From the NCBI GenBank assembly GCA_021651055.1, contig JAJHOH010000001.1:248001-312000 (forward strand): a stretch of 64,000 bases of DNA, read 5' to 3'. Under the pieces are notes generated by a model. That model did no database searches. It saw nothing but the letters and a program-made list of their open reading frames with translations, and was not told where the DNA came from. The position numbers were made by a program, and so were the translations under genes. Of this stretch, positions 34,602 through 42,864 are shown piece by piece. Each line of letters begins with the position of its first letter. Positions within the stretch are counted from its first letter, which is position 1. The stretch is from Candidatus Manganitrophus morganii. Lineage in GTDB: Bacteria > Nitrospirota > Nitrospiria > SBBL01 > Manganitrophaceae.

Positions 34602-36623
34602 TCACACCTTCAATAGATCTTTTGCGAACTGCATGAAGTTCTCGTCTTTCGGAAGCTGTCCAACCCATTTGGCGAAAAACCGGACTCTCCGTTTCCACGT
34701 ATCATCGGAATCTGAGACCTCGTCGCCGGTAACAGGATTGAACGTGTCTTTAAACAAAACACCGAGACATTCCGGAAGATATTGCGGTGGATGATTTTTC
34801 TCTTTTGCGGAAAGACAAAAATCGACCTCGACAAGATGATTCGCGATCCCTTCATCGAATCCCCCGATCGATTCAAAGAGCGCCCGCGCCACGCCGATCA
34901 TCCCCCCTCCGACGAACTCCGGATTCTGAAATCCCTCATTCGCCCAAATCTCCGTCATGATTCGATAAGGGGCCGCATTGAAATCAAACGCCATCCCAAG
35001 ACAATAAGGGGTCATGTCGACATTCCGGATCGGCGCTCCCGCGATCCCCTCCTGGATGGCCTCCGGCCACCCGGTCCCTTTAAGATAAAGAACCCCCGGC
35101 TTCATAAAAATGAAACGATCGCCCGTGGCGCACTCCGCCCCCCGGTTGTAAAGAAACGGAAGACGGTCATCGTTGGCCTCTACGATCCTCAGATCGCCGG
35201 AAAGCGCCGGGAGGAATGGCTTCATCTCCTCATCGTTCACAACGATCACCACTTCCCAATCGGGCCATTGAACTTTTTGGGCGAGGGATGTCATTGTCGC
35301 GAGGAGCGCTTCAGCGTCGGAACCGGAAGGGACGATCACGCTGACGCGGCCCGCAACAGCTTCTTGCAATTTAAGCCGTTTCGATTTTGCGCGCCCGCTC
35401 CGCGTCTCAAAAATCGTCCCCATCACCTCGACCGCCCGCTCGACTGACTTGCCGTCAATTTTATAAAAATATTCCTTCAGATATTGATCCACTTTTACCG
35501 TCACCTCCGGAGGGACGCCGCTTTGAACCGTATTCAGCAGATTCGACCAATTCCCCGGGGGAAAGGCGGTTTGAGCGATCCCCATCTTGACGTAATAGTC
35601 ATCCAGGGTATCCGCCGTCGGAAGGGTGAAAAGGGGTTTCCCGAAGGCCAGGGCCTCGATCGCCAGGGTGGTTTTTCCCAACGACACGCAGTAATCCGAG
35701 ATGGCGATTAATTTATAAGGGTCGTACATGTAATAAAGAGTAGCCGACGGATAGATCTCCTTGAACATCGCTTCGATTTTTTCATACGCCCCCTGTATCA
35801 CGTTGGGATGCCACTTAAAGAGCAGCACCGCCTCCGAATCGAGTTGGTCCAGACCTTTCAGGAAACTCTGCCAGTTCTCTCGATCGACGATCCCCCCATA
35901 TTTAATATCGACCAGAAAAAGAATGACCTTCTTATCGCCGGGGATGGACAGCTCCTTCTTGATCTGATCGACCGTTCCCGGGGAGCCATACGTCTTGATG
36001 GCGCTGTCGATATGGGTGTTTCCGATCAAAAACATTTTATCGTCCGAGCAGAGATATTCTTTTAATACCTCCTTCGTTTTGTTTCCCCACAATAAATCGA
36101 CATTCGAGTATTCGGTATGAACGATGAGCCCAATGTAGTCGTTGTAGTAATCTCCCTCCTGAAACGTCACGAAGGGAACCTTTTTTCCCCGGGCCAGATG
36201 TCCGATGATTTGGCCCCATCGATTACACTCATGGTGGGCGATGAACATATCCGGATTTTCCACCTCAATATACTTCTCCATGCAGAAGTACTCTTCAACG
36301 AGGGAATCGAAAAACCAGCCCTGCTTGAACAAAGACCATCGACTGAATCCATCCCATTTATAACTGGTCTCCGTCCAGCGACCGGACAATTCGATGTGGG
36401 TCTCTCGGATCTTCTGTCGCACGTCCGCCGTCATATAATCGGTAAAATACTTAAAAGAAAGATTTCGTTTGATCAAATCCCTTTCGAAGGGATAGTCGGA
36501 CAAGGGGACGATGAAAGTGATCTCCCCTCCCTGCTTTTTAATCTCCTCCCGAAGCGGGATGAAAAACCGAGTATGGTGGGGGAGCGCCAGAAAACAGGCA
36601 ATCTTTTTATTTTTCAACTTCAT
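34602..36623 (-). CDS. Two-domain glycosyltransferase (surface-glycan/flagellar)
   Basis: 673 residues. The N-terminal part (about 1-400) resembles GT-B-type transferases of surface polymers related to CDP-glycerol glycerophosphotransferases (for example the stretch ISDYCVSLGKTTLAIEALAFGKPLF near 310). The C-terminal part (about 410-650) is a family-2 transferase: it opens with RVSVIVPSGSDAEALLAT and has a late GGGMIGVARALFESIGGFDEG with ends typical of GT2 acceptor sites. No signal peptide. It overlaps the upstream gene by 17 nt and precedes fliW and fliC, so flagellin is a likely acceptor; that is inference. Confidence 0.7.
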   Translation of the reverse strand: MKLKNKKIACFLALPHHTRFFIPLREEIKKQGGEITFIVPLSDYPFERDLIKRNLSFKYFTDYMTADVRQKIRETHIELSGRWTETSYKWDGFSRWSLFKQGWFFDSLVEEYFCMEKYIEVENPDMFIAHHECNRWGQIIGHLARGKKVPFVTFQEGDYYNDYIGLIVHTEYSNVDLLWGNKTKEVLKEYLCSDDKMFLIGNTHIDSAIKTYGSPGTVDQIKKELSIPGDKKVILFLVDIKYGGIVDRENWQSFLKGLDQLDSEAVLLFKWHPNVIQGAYEKIEAMFKEIYPSATLYYMYDPYKLIAISDYCVSLGKTTLAIEALAFGKPLFTLPTADTLDDYYVKMGIAQTAFPPGNWSNLLNTVQSGVPPEVTVKVDQYLKEYFYKIDGKSVERAVEVMGTIFETRSGRAKSKRLKLQEAVAGRVSVIVPSGSDAEALLATMTSLAQKVQWPDWEVVIVVNDEEMKPFLPALSGDLRIVEANDDRLPFLYNRGAECATGDRFIFMKPGVLYLKGTGWPEAIQEGIAGAPIRNVDMTPYCLGMAFDFNAAPYRIMTEIWANEGFQNPEFVGGGMIGVARALFESIGGFDEGIANHLVEVDFCLSAKEKNHPPQYLPECLGVLFKDTFNPVTGDEVSDSDDTWKRRVRFFAKWVGQLPKDENFMQFAKDLLKV

Positions 36624-37791
36624 GGAATGTCCTCACGCAACGATTTAAGATATCGACGACCCCCACCTTTTTTCTCTTCTCCTCATAGGCTTTCTTCAGC
36701 GACGCCGTGAGGTCTTCCAGACGGTTCTTAAAGTTCACCCCATTCACATCCGGGAGCGGATCATAACAGGGGTTATACACCCACGCTTTAATACCGTATC
36801 GGGCGGCAAATTCCAACGGCACGACATAAGTTGGCGCAATCACCACATCGGAGGTCATTACAATCGGGACCAGACTCGGCTGCTCTACCAAATAGAATCG
36901 ACAACCGATCTTCCGGATCGGATCGAAGAAGAGATCTTTTATGATTTCGTCTTCCTGCAATTCTCGAATTACGAAATCCCGCTTCAATAAAAACAACACC
37001 ACCGGTATCTTCGATTCCTCGAGCGCCTTAAAAACTTCGATAATCTGCGGCCTGAGTTTTCCATGGTTGCAAACGACGACCCCCAACTCATCCCGGCTTA
37101 TTTCGATTTGAGAATTGTAGATATGGTTTTTATACGTGTCCTCGATGGTGGAAAGGGAATAGATGTCTTTCTCCTCCGTCAGCAGGTGGATCTTTTCAGG
37201 AGCGATCCCCATCTTGACATGGAATTCCCTTTCAAATTCCTTCCGGACGATAATCGCGTCCATCAACTGCGGCATCAACTTCACCCCGTTGAAAACAGGA
37301 TAAAGCTGATAACCGACCACCTTGATCCCGGCTTCCTTCGCCATAAAGAGGAGGGTGGTGTAAAAAATATCGGTCTCCTCCCACGGCGCGTCGTCATGAG
37401 ACATCAACGGGAACATCACCACATCGGCGTCGACCGTCTGTATCTCGGGAAAAGCGCAGGTGGAGATATGCCCCCAGAAGTCGTCGAACGCGGCGGTCTT
37501 CCATATTTCCAGATCGGTCTTCGGCAGGCAAAGATCATGCGTATATTGAACGAATATCTTTGCAAGGTTATCCCGATAGTCAAACGTGAGCGGCAGAAAC
37601 TTCGGCTCGACAAACGTGACGACAATAGGATGATCCGGGCCGAGTTTTTGATTCAGGTCGTCGCAAACCTCTTTGGAATTGGTGATCAGCTCCACCCGGA
37701 ACGTCTTCGACAATAATTTCACCAGGTTCCCAATCCTTCCTTGGGTCGTTTCATAATCTCTTTGGCCGATCGGCAACAATAACTTTTTCAT
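36607..37791 (-). CDS. Putative GT-B-like protein of the flagellar glycan locus
   Basis: 394 residues from ATG 37791, which overlaps the stop of the upstream TPR gene. Two Rossmann-like halves can be seen: an N-terminal part with KLLLPIGQRDYETTQGRIGNLVKLLS and a C-terminal part with LGVVVCNHGKLRPQIIEVFKALEESKIPVVLFL and TSDVVIAPTYVVPLEFAARYGIKAWVY near 330, the latter like the nucleotide-sugar site of GT-B enzymes. No close family is recognised. Context argues for a glycosyltransferase or sugar-binding role. Confidence 0.55.
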   Translation of the reverse strand: MKKLLLPIGQRDYETTQGRIGNLVKLLSKTFRVELITNSKEVCDDLNQKLGPDHPIVVTFVEPKFLPLTFDYRDNLAKIFVQYTHDLCLPKTDLEIWKTAAFDDFWGHISTCAFPEIQTVDADVVMFPLMSHDDAPWEETDIFYTTLLFMAKEAGIKVVGYQLYPVFNGVKLMPQLMDAIIVRKEFEREFHVKMGIAPEKIHLLTEEKDIYSLSTIEDTYKNHIYNSQIEISRDELGVVVCNHGKLRPQIIEVFKALEESKIPVVLFLLKRDFVIRELQEDEIIKDLFFDPIRKIGCRFYLVEQPSLVPIVMTSDVVIAPTYVVPLEFAARYGIKAWVYNPCYDPLPDVNGVNFKNRLEDLTASLKKAYEEKRKKVGVVDILNRCVRTFHEVEK

Positions 37792-38354
37792 CAATGCTCC
37801 TGTTGATTCCGCGGGCAGTCGATTTTGTCGATAATCTCATACGCTTTTTTGAGCCATTCATTCCGGGCGGCGTAGGATAACTTCCGGACGAGCGCTTTAA
37901 TCTCGACCTGCTGGAAGGCGAGCCGATACGACGTCGGAAGGAGATTTTCGTAGACCTCTTTTAAGACCCCTTCGTGGCTGTATCGATAATCATAAACCGC
38001 CGCGTCTCCATTCCCCTTCGCCAACAGATAATGGATCAGCGTCTCCAGCATCTCGTCATATCTTTTTTGGTCCATCAGGAGAAGCGCTTTGATAAAAAGA
38101 AAATCGAGATAATCTTTTTTGACGGAAAGCCCTTGATCGACATATCGGCAGGCCCCCTCGAAATCGGCCTGTTCCAGCGAGAGAACGGCGAGGGTCGATA
38201 CGATCCCCAAATAGACCGGGTTGTCTTCCCGTATTTCTTCCTGGGAGACCTGCGTCAGCGCCCTTTTTAGCGTCTCCCTGGCCGGATCCTTCAAGTTCAA
38301 TTTAAGATAGGAGAGGCCCGAATGATAATTGGCCGTATACGATTCAGTCGTCAT
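37791..38354 (-). CDS. TPR-like protein
   Basis: 187 residues of helix pairs with tetratricopeptide spacing (for example YHSGLSYLKLNLKDPARETLKRAL at 10-33 and DFEGACRYVDQGLSV at 64-78). No signal peptide or membrane segment, so probably a cytoplasmic adaptor. AAGGA precedes ATG 38354. Its start overlaps the end of the decayed pseI frame (stop at 38344-38346), which shows that the two genes were once translationally coupled. TPR proteins occur in protein-glycosylation systems, but no partner is shown here. Confidence 0.7.
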   Translation of the reverse strand: MTTESYTANYHSGLSYLKLNLKDPARETLKRALTQVSQEEIREDNPVYLGIVSTLAVLSLEQADFEGACRYVDQGLSVKKDYLDFLFIKALLLMDQKRYDEMLETLIHYLLAKGNGDAAVYDYRYSHEGVLKEVYENLLPTSYRLAFQQVEIKALVRKLSYAARNEWLKKAYEIIDKIDCPRNQQEH

Positions 38355-38549
38355 CTGATTTTCCTTCGACGAGCGCCCATGTCAGCGGCGCTCCTCTTTG
38401 AATGTGACACTTCTATTTTTTCCCAAGGACCTTTCCAAGGTATTTTGGGGCAAGGCAAATCCAAACCGAATCGACCGGACGTTTTCCTCGGTAAACATCT
38501 CCCCGGCCTTGATCTCCTTCACGACAAAGAAGTTGCTCCTTTTTGGAAA
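38344..38549 (-). pseudogene. pseI: Decayed C-terminal SAF domain of a nonulosonate synthase (pseI/neuB type)
   Basis: In one minus-strand frame the sequence reads FFVVKEIKAGEMFTEENV then RSIRFGFA, the SAF (antifreeze-like) domain of PseI/NeuB. Near 38450 the match jumps to the next frame: LAPKYLGKVLGKK, an in-frame TAG, then KCHIQRGAPLTWALVEG and a stop at 38344-38346, which is the normal end of the family. So at least one frameshift and one nonsense codon break it. The N-terminal TIM-barrel (about 250 residues) is absent. Its stop overlaps the TPR start, as in an intact operon. PseI condenses phosphoenolpyruvate with the hexose released by PseG. Confidence 0.8.
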
Positions 38550-38696
38550 TCATGCAGTCGGAATACATCCACTTTCGAGCTCCCTCATGATTTCGTCCCC
38601 TCGAACCCGTCCACTCCCGGCGCCCAGATGGTTAAAATTGATTAATCTGAAACTGTCTAATCAGCGTTTTGTCTCAAACGAACTCCTTTCAAGCGC
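38550..38696 (-). other. Non-coding stretch between an unknown gene and the pseI remnant
   Basis: 147 bases with no frame I can match to PseI or another family. AAAGGAG lies just after the upstream stop, like an orphan ribosome-binding site. It may be the junction of the deletion that removed the front of pseI. Confidence 0.5.
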
Positions 38697-39452
38697 TTAT
38701 CCATTCGAGACATCGGCAAACACCATTAACCTCTTGTATCTCTGGACCGTGTTTCTCGGGATATCGAAGAAATTATAATAGCTGCCGTCGGACCGAATTG
38801 CGTAAAAAGTATGGAACTGCGGACATTCGCTCAGTCGGATTATTTCGGGGTCGCCGTCTGCGGGTCGATGATTGAGGAAATCGGAATATCTTTGGAGGAT
38901 CTCCCCTGTCTGCGCCGGATACCGGAAGAAAGTTGGATACTGATCCACGACGGTTTTGAACTCGAAAAATCCCTCCTTCGAGTAATACATCGGCAGGTCG
39001 ACCGGATGGATATTCCAGATCTCCTCCGAATCGAGCATGGCGATTTTGAATTTAGAGGCCGATTCGATCTCTCGTCTGATCTCTTCTGTCGCATCCCCTT
39101 TCTCCGAATCCCAAACCAATCTGAAATGATCTCTAAGGACCCATTCATGTTTTTTGTATCGCTTCTTGCTCATCAATCTCGCCCCCCGCGTGAAGGGGTT
39201 GTAGCTGCAAAAGAGAGGCCCGATATTGGTATAGGCAAAGGCGACCTCTGCCGTCTTCCCCGATCCCGGAGCGTGCCCCAGATGGGTCGTTTCCGATTTC
39301 CCCCAGAAAGAATATCCATTGATGAGGACATGCGGCAGGTCATACGTCTCGATATGTTCAGGACGGTTGGATGCGATGGCGTCATCCGGGACCATAAAGG
39401 TCCTTAATGAAGCGCCATCCAGCAACCGTTGAACGATCTCTTGATCGATCAC
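38697..39452 (-). CDS. Unknown protein of the flagellar glycan locus
   Basis: 251 residues with a GTG start at 39452, chosen because AAGGAG lies 7 nt upstream; ATG candidates further upstream overlap the previous gene. A soluble, mixed alpha/beta protein without signal peptide; aromatic-rich C-terminal half. A GHAPGSGKTAEVAFAY segment looks like a P-loop at first sight but lacks the following helix and Walker B, so ATP binding is doubtful. It starts 5 nt after the aminopeptidase-like gene. I do not recognise the family. Confidence 0.6.
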   Translation of the reverse strand: MIDQEIVQRLLDGASLRTFMVPDDAIASNRPEHIETYDLPHVLINGYSFWGKSETTHLGHAPGSGKTAEVAFAYTNIGPLFCSYNPFTRGARLMSKKRYKKHEWVLRDHFRLVWDSEKGDATEEIRREIESASKFKIAMLDSEEIWNIHPVDLPMYYSKEGFFEFKTVVDQYPTFFRYPAQTGEILQRYSDFLNHRPADGDPEIIRLSECPQFHTFYAIRSDGSYYNFFDIPRNTVQRYKRLMVFADVSNG

Positions 39453-39456
39453 GCTC

Positions 39457-40770
39457 TCACTCCTTATCAACAAAGGAAACCAGTCCCTTTTCCTCGTACT
39501 TCTGAACGTACTGATGGAGCTTGGTGTAATCGATATCGTGTTTGATTGCGATCTCGAGCAGGGTCGTCTTTTCGTCGAAATACCGGCCGAGACAGTCCAT
39601 CAGATAATTCCATTTTTTCTGATCTTCGGCCACCGTCGGACGGATGCTCGGATCAGCGGTCGAAATGTAGAGATCATATTTCGGGTTGCTGAGGGCGACC
39701 AGTCCCTTGAAATGGCGCTTCAACGTCGTGTTCGTCTCGAGGATATTGAGCATCCCCAAGACGGTCTGGACCGCTTCCTCCAGCTTGTCCTCGAAGATGA
39801 TCCGCTCGTCATCAAGACTGGAATGATACTCCGGATACATCGGGTGGGCGCGGGAGAGCGAGATGAAGGGGATCTCGAAGCCGGGGGCTTCCCAGACGGT
39901 CTCGTCGTTTCCGACCACCTTCCTAAAGTCGGCCTCATGGATGTCGGAGAAATTTCGCGTGAGATAGACCTTCGCCGCTTTGTCGATGAGGCTCTCTCCG
40001 GTGAACGATTTCTGCAAGGCAAATCGGTTTTGATGTCCAAGCATTTCGAGAAACATCCCCCCTCGGAACGTCTTCACCACCTCCTCCGGGAGGTTCGCCA
40101 GATAAAAAACGGTTCCCAAATGCTCCGGCGCGATGATCGCCCGGTAGCTGTATTTTCTCTTCTTTCTCTGGGCCAGACGCTTCATGATCTCCACCGTCAC
40201 GACGATCCCGGAGACGTCGTCGTTCGCTTGTCCCGCGTGGCAATCATGGGCGTTGAAGAGAATGGTCTCTTTCGTCTCTCCTTCCAAAAAATAATCCAAC
40301 ACTTTCATCGTCCCAGGTTCGGCGACGGTCTCCAAGATCACCTCGTACTCCCCCCGATCGAGCTCTTTGTAAAGCTGATGCGGAATCGACATCCCCCAGT
40401 CCCGCCGCCACGGCTTGTAGTAGTAATCGCAGTGATAAACCAGCGCCTCCGGAAAGACCGGGTGATAGAAGAGATGCTTTTTCAGCTCTTCCAGAGAGAC
40501 TTTCCCGGTGAAAGAGGTGGAGTAGCCGATCACCCCCAATGGATGCTTCATTCCGTCGTAGATCGTCTTTCCGTTTTTCTTGATCTCCGCCCGGACCGCT
40601 TTCCATTTTTGCGGAACGGTCCAGCCGTTGTGCTCCAGGCTCGACGCGTATTCGTGGATTTGAAACGGCAGGACGCCGCGGAGGATTTCCGCCGCCTTGT
40701 CGGTGTCTTCCGACACCGGGGCCAACCGAAGAGGGTAGATTTTTTTCAGAAGATCAAACATCGCGCTCAT
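39457..40770 (-). CDS. M28-like peptidase-fold protein (DUF4910 type) with C-terminal winged helix
   Basis: 437 residues. The co-catalytic metal region of M28-type peptidases is visible: HDCHAGQANDDVSG near 200 (His and Asp ligands), Glu in APEHLG near 238 and His in YHSSLDD near 330. The last 70 residues look like a winged helix (LLEIAIKHDIDYTKLHQYVQKYEEKGLVSFV). Proteins of this layout occur in surface-sugar loci, where they may remove an N-acyl or amino-acid group from a sugar rather than cut peptides; that is inference. It overlaps the formyltransferase-like gene by 4 nt. Confidence 0.75.
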   Translation of the reverse strand: MSAMFDLLKKIYPLRLAPVSEDTDKAAEILRGVLPFQIHEYASSLEHNGWTVPQKWKAVRAEIKKNGKTIYDGMKHPLGVIGYSTSFTGKVSLEELKKHLFYHPVFPEALVYHCDYYYKPWRRDWGMSIPHQLYKELDRGEYEVILETVAEPGTMKVLDYFLEGETKETILFNAHDCHAGQANDDVSGIVVTVEIMKRLAQRKKRKYSYRAIIAPEHLGTVFYLANLPEEVVKTFRGGMFLEMLGHQNRFALQKSFTGESLIDKAAKVYLTRNFSDIHEADFRKVVGNDETVWEAPGFEIPFISLSRAHPMYPEYHSSLDDERIIFEDKLEEAVQTVLGMLNILETNTTLKRHFKGLVALSNPKYDLYISTADPSIRPTVAEDQKKWNYLMDCLGRYFDEKTTLLEIAIKHDIDYTKLHQYVQKYEEKGLVSFVDKE

Positions 40771-41846
40771 TTTTCTTCCTCCGTTGCATGCAGTGTCCCA
40801 CCCTGTTCTTCTACCAGGCCGGCCGCATTGTACTCGGCGCTGTAGAGCATCGCCTCCTCCAGGACCTTCATCGGCGTAAAGAAACGCTGTCCCACTTTGA
40901 GAGTAGGAATCAAATCGCGCCCCTTCTCATCCGACACCTCGCGGACCACCAACGCCCCCTCGCGGGTCGCGATGAAAACGGAGCGATCGACCATCCGGTA
41001 GATCAGCCCCGACATAAAAGGATGGAACGGCCCCTCACCAGCATCGGCTTGGCATTGTTTCAGAAAAACCCGACGGCCGTTTAAAAAAGTCGACGCCCCA
41101 GGGTAAGGATCGTCAAAGGCGGAAATCATCGTCTCGATCTCGTCGCAATTCCACGACCAGTTGATCCATCCATGCCGCAGGGTATGAAGCCTCGGGAAAT
41201 AGGAGCTGAAGTTTTCCTGGAGTTTTGCCAGCCCGAATTCTTTCCCGGACTGGACTTCATCGAGAAACTCGCAGAAGAGCTTGAACCCTTCCTCGTGCGC
41301 GGCGTCGTAATAATCGTTCGGGATCTTGGCCGACGGCGGGAGAAAATACTCCCTCGTTTTTAAAATCTCGCCGGAGTCAAAGACACCGGGGATCATCTCT
41401 TCATTGATCACCTGAATATTCCAACAGCCGATCCGGTTCTTTCGAAGGATTTGCCAAGTAAAATGCGCCCCCCCCCGATATTGCGGAAGCCGGATCGTCA
41501 TGAAATCGAAGAGCTTCCCTTGAAAGAGGGCGATCGTCTCCTTCGAAAAAGTGTATGCCTCGCCGAGCCCGATTCCGATCGCCGCGCTCGAAACCACGGA
41601 GGGAAGCTCCGGAGCGCGGTTGATATCGTCGGCATGGAAGAAAGGGATCTTTTCTTTCTCCAACACCTCGCGCAACGTGGGACCGCCCCCTCCTTCCAGC
41701 GCCTCTTCAAGGTGGCGTTTCACGGCGAAGAGGGTCGTTTTGATTTTTCGCTTGATCGCCTCTTTTGCGAACGCGACCATCAACGGCCCCCCTCCGAAGA
41801 GGACCAGATGGTCAATCGGGCCGATTTTAATTGTCGATTTCATCAT
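40767..41846 (-). CDS. Formyltransferase-family protein of the glycan locus
   Basis: 359 residues from ATG 41846 (in-frame second ATG at 41843). The fold is shown by IRLPQYRGGAHFTWQI near 120-135 and GVFDSGEIL near 160, the region that carries the active site of Fmt/ArnA-type formyltransferases. By alignment the catalytic Asn and His of the N-x-H-x-S-L-L-P motif are replaced (D-x-M-x-I-R-L-P), while the catalytic Asp (FDSGE) remains. So it may be inactive as an N10-formyl-THF transferase or use other chemistry. A C-terminal FMT-like domain follows. It lies 28 nt after pseG. Confidence 0.7.
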   Translation of the reverse strand: MMKSTIKIGPIDHLVLFGGGPLMVAFAKEAIKRKIKTTLFAVKRHLEEALEGGGGPTLREVLEKEKIPFFHADDINRAPELPSVVSSAAIGIGLGEAYTFSKETIALFQGKLFDFMTIRLPQYRGGAHFTWQILRKNRIGCWNIQVINEEMIPGVFDSGEILKTREYFLPPSAKIPNDYYDAAHEEGFKLFCEFLDEVQSGKEFGLAKLQENFSSYFPRLHTLRHGWINWSWNCDEIETMISAFDDPYPGASTFLNGRRVFLKQCQADAGEGPFHPFMSGLIYRMVDRSVFIATREGALVVREVSDEKGRDLIPTLKVGQRFFTPMKVLEEAMLYSAEYNAAGLVEEQGGTLHATEEEK

Positions 41847-41874
41847 GAAAGTCGTCCCTTTCTCGCCGGCGGAT

Positions 41875-42864
41875 CTAAAGCCCCAATACGAAATCTCGGA
41901 CGCGCCCGCTTCCTCCGCCATCGACGAGTCTTTTCCCAAGATGACTTCTTCGCGCTCTTTCCCCTTGATCTCTCAACCGAATGAGGGAGGTGAGGACCCT
42001 TTCAAGGGCGGTGTGATTTTCCCACCAGCCGGCGTAATCGATAAAGCCGGCGCGCTCCCATCCCATCACGTTGTTCACCTGATTCTCCGCGACGGCCATC
42101 GCGACCGCCGGCAAGCCGATCCTCGCCAACTCATAGAGTGTTTGCCCGCCGGCGGAGACGGCCACGTCGGAATCGAGCATGGCTCTCTTCATCCCATCGG
42201 CGCCCGGAAAATAAATCAGCTCGGTACGGCTGTCCTTCAACCGTTCAATTTTTTCAACGTCCCGGAAACCTTTTCCGATAATGACCCTCTTGCTGCACTC
42301 CGGGAAAGCGTCGACGAGCAAACCCAATACCTTTGGCGTCATCCCGCGCGCATCATCTCCGCCGAACGTGATCAGAATACGACCGATCGTCTCTGGGGTT
42401 TCTCTCTGGGGCGCCTCCCAGAATTCCCTGCGAAGGAGAATATATTTGCTCCCCAACAGATAGCTCCTTCCGCCCCCTTGCGGATAATCCATCTCCTCCG
42501 CGTAAAGGGTTCCGTTCACCACCACCCCTTCAGGATAGTCGAGCCGCTGAGTATCGTCGATGAAAACGGGGCATTTCGCCTGCTTCGAGACTGCCTCGTA
42601 GACCCCCTTCTCGGCGAGATAAGAATCGACCACCATAATTTCGGCGCCCGTCATCAACGAAGAGAGCTTCGACCGATCGCTCCGCCAAGAAAGGATTCGG
42701 TATTGTTTCCCGTGAAGCAGCCCCACGACACTTTCATCCCCTTCCACGATCAGTTCGGCCGGAATCCCCCTCTCCTCGAACGCCTGATACAACGCGGTGC
42801 ATCGGGTGACATGTCCAAAACCGATTTCGCGACGCCCTTCCGTTAGAATCAAAACCTTAATCAT
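41875..42864 (-). CDS. pseG: UDP-2,4-diacetamido-2,4,6-trideoxy-beta-L-altropyranose hydrolase
   Basis: 329 residues, GT-B fold without transferase activity. The UDP-binding region and catalytic His lie in GFGHVTRCTAL near residue 15; the second half has ITFGGDDARG and SAGGQTLYELARIGLPA, typical of MurG-like enzymes and PseG. It releases UDP from the doubly acetylated sugar, giving the hexose that PseI would condense with phosphoenolpyruvate. ATG 42864 overlaps the pseH end; AGGAAAAG precedes it. Intact, although its partner gene pseI is decayed. Confidence 0.88.
   Translation of the reverse strand: MIKVLILTEGRREIGFGHVTRCTALYQAFEERGIPAELIVEGDESVVGLLHGKQYRILSWRSDRSKLSSLMTGAEIMVVDSYLAEKGVYEAVSKQAKCPVFIDDTQRLDYPEGVVVNGTLYAEEMDYPQGGGRSYLLGSKYILLRREFWEAPQRETPETIGRILITFGGDDARGMTPKVLGLLVDAFPECSKRVIIGKGFRDVEKIERLKDSRTELIYFPGADGMKRAMLDSDVAVSAGGQTLYELARIGLPAVAMAVAENQVNNVMGWERAGFIDYAGWWENHTALERVLTSLIRLRDQGERARRSHLGKRLVDGGGSGRVRDFVLGL

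Noticed and set aside
38322-38645. Plus-strand open frame of about 107 codons
   Set aside because: It is antisense to the decayed pseI fragment and the TPR start, has no ribosome-binding site and no recognisable sequence.
39180-39290. P-loop-like GHAPGSGKT in the unknown protein
   Set aside because: No Walker B or other ATPase motif follows and the segment lies in an unsuitable context; ATP binding is not supported.
39514-40845. 443-codon plus-strand frame antisense to the M28-like gene
   Set aside because: No start signal, no family features, and it follows the codon-position bias of the real minus-strand gene.
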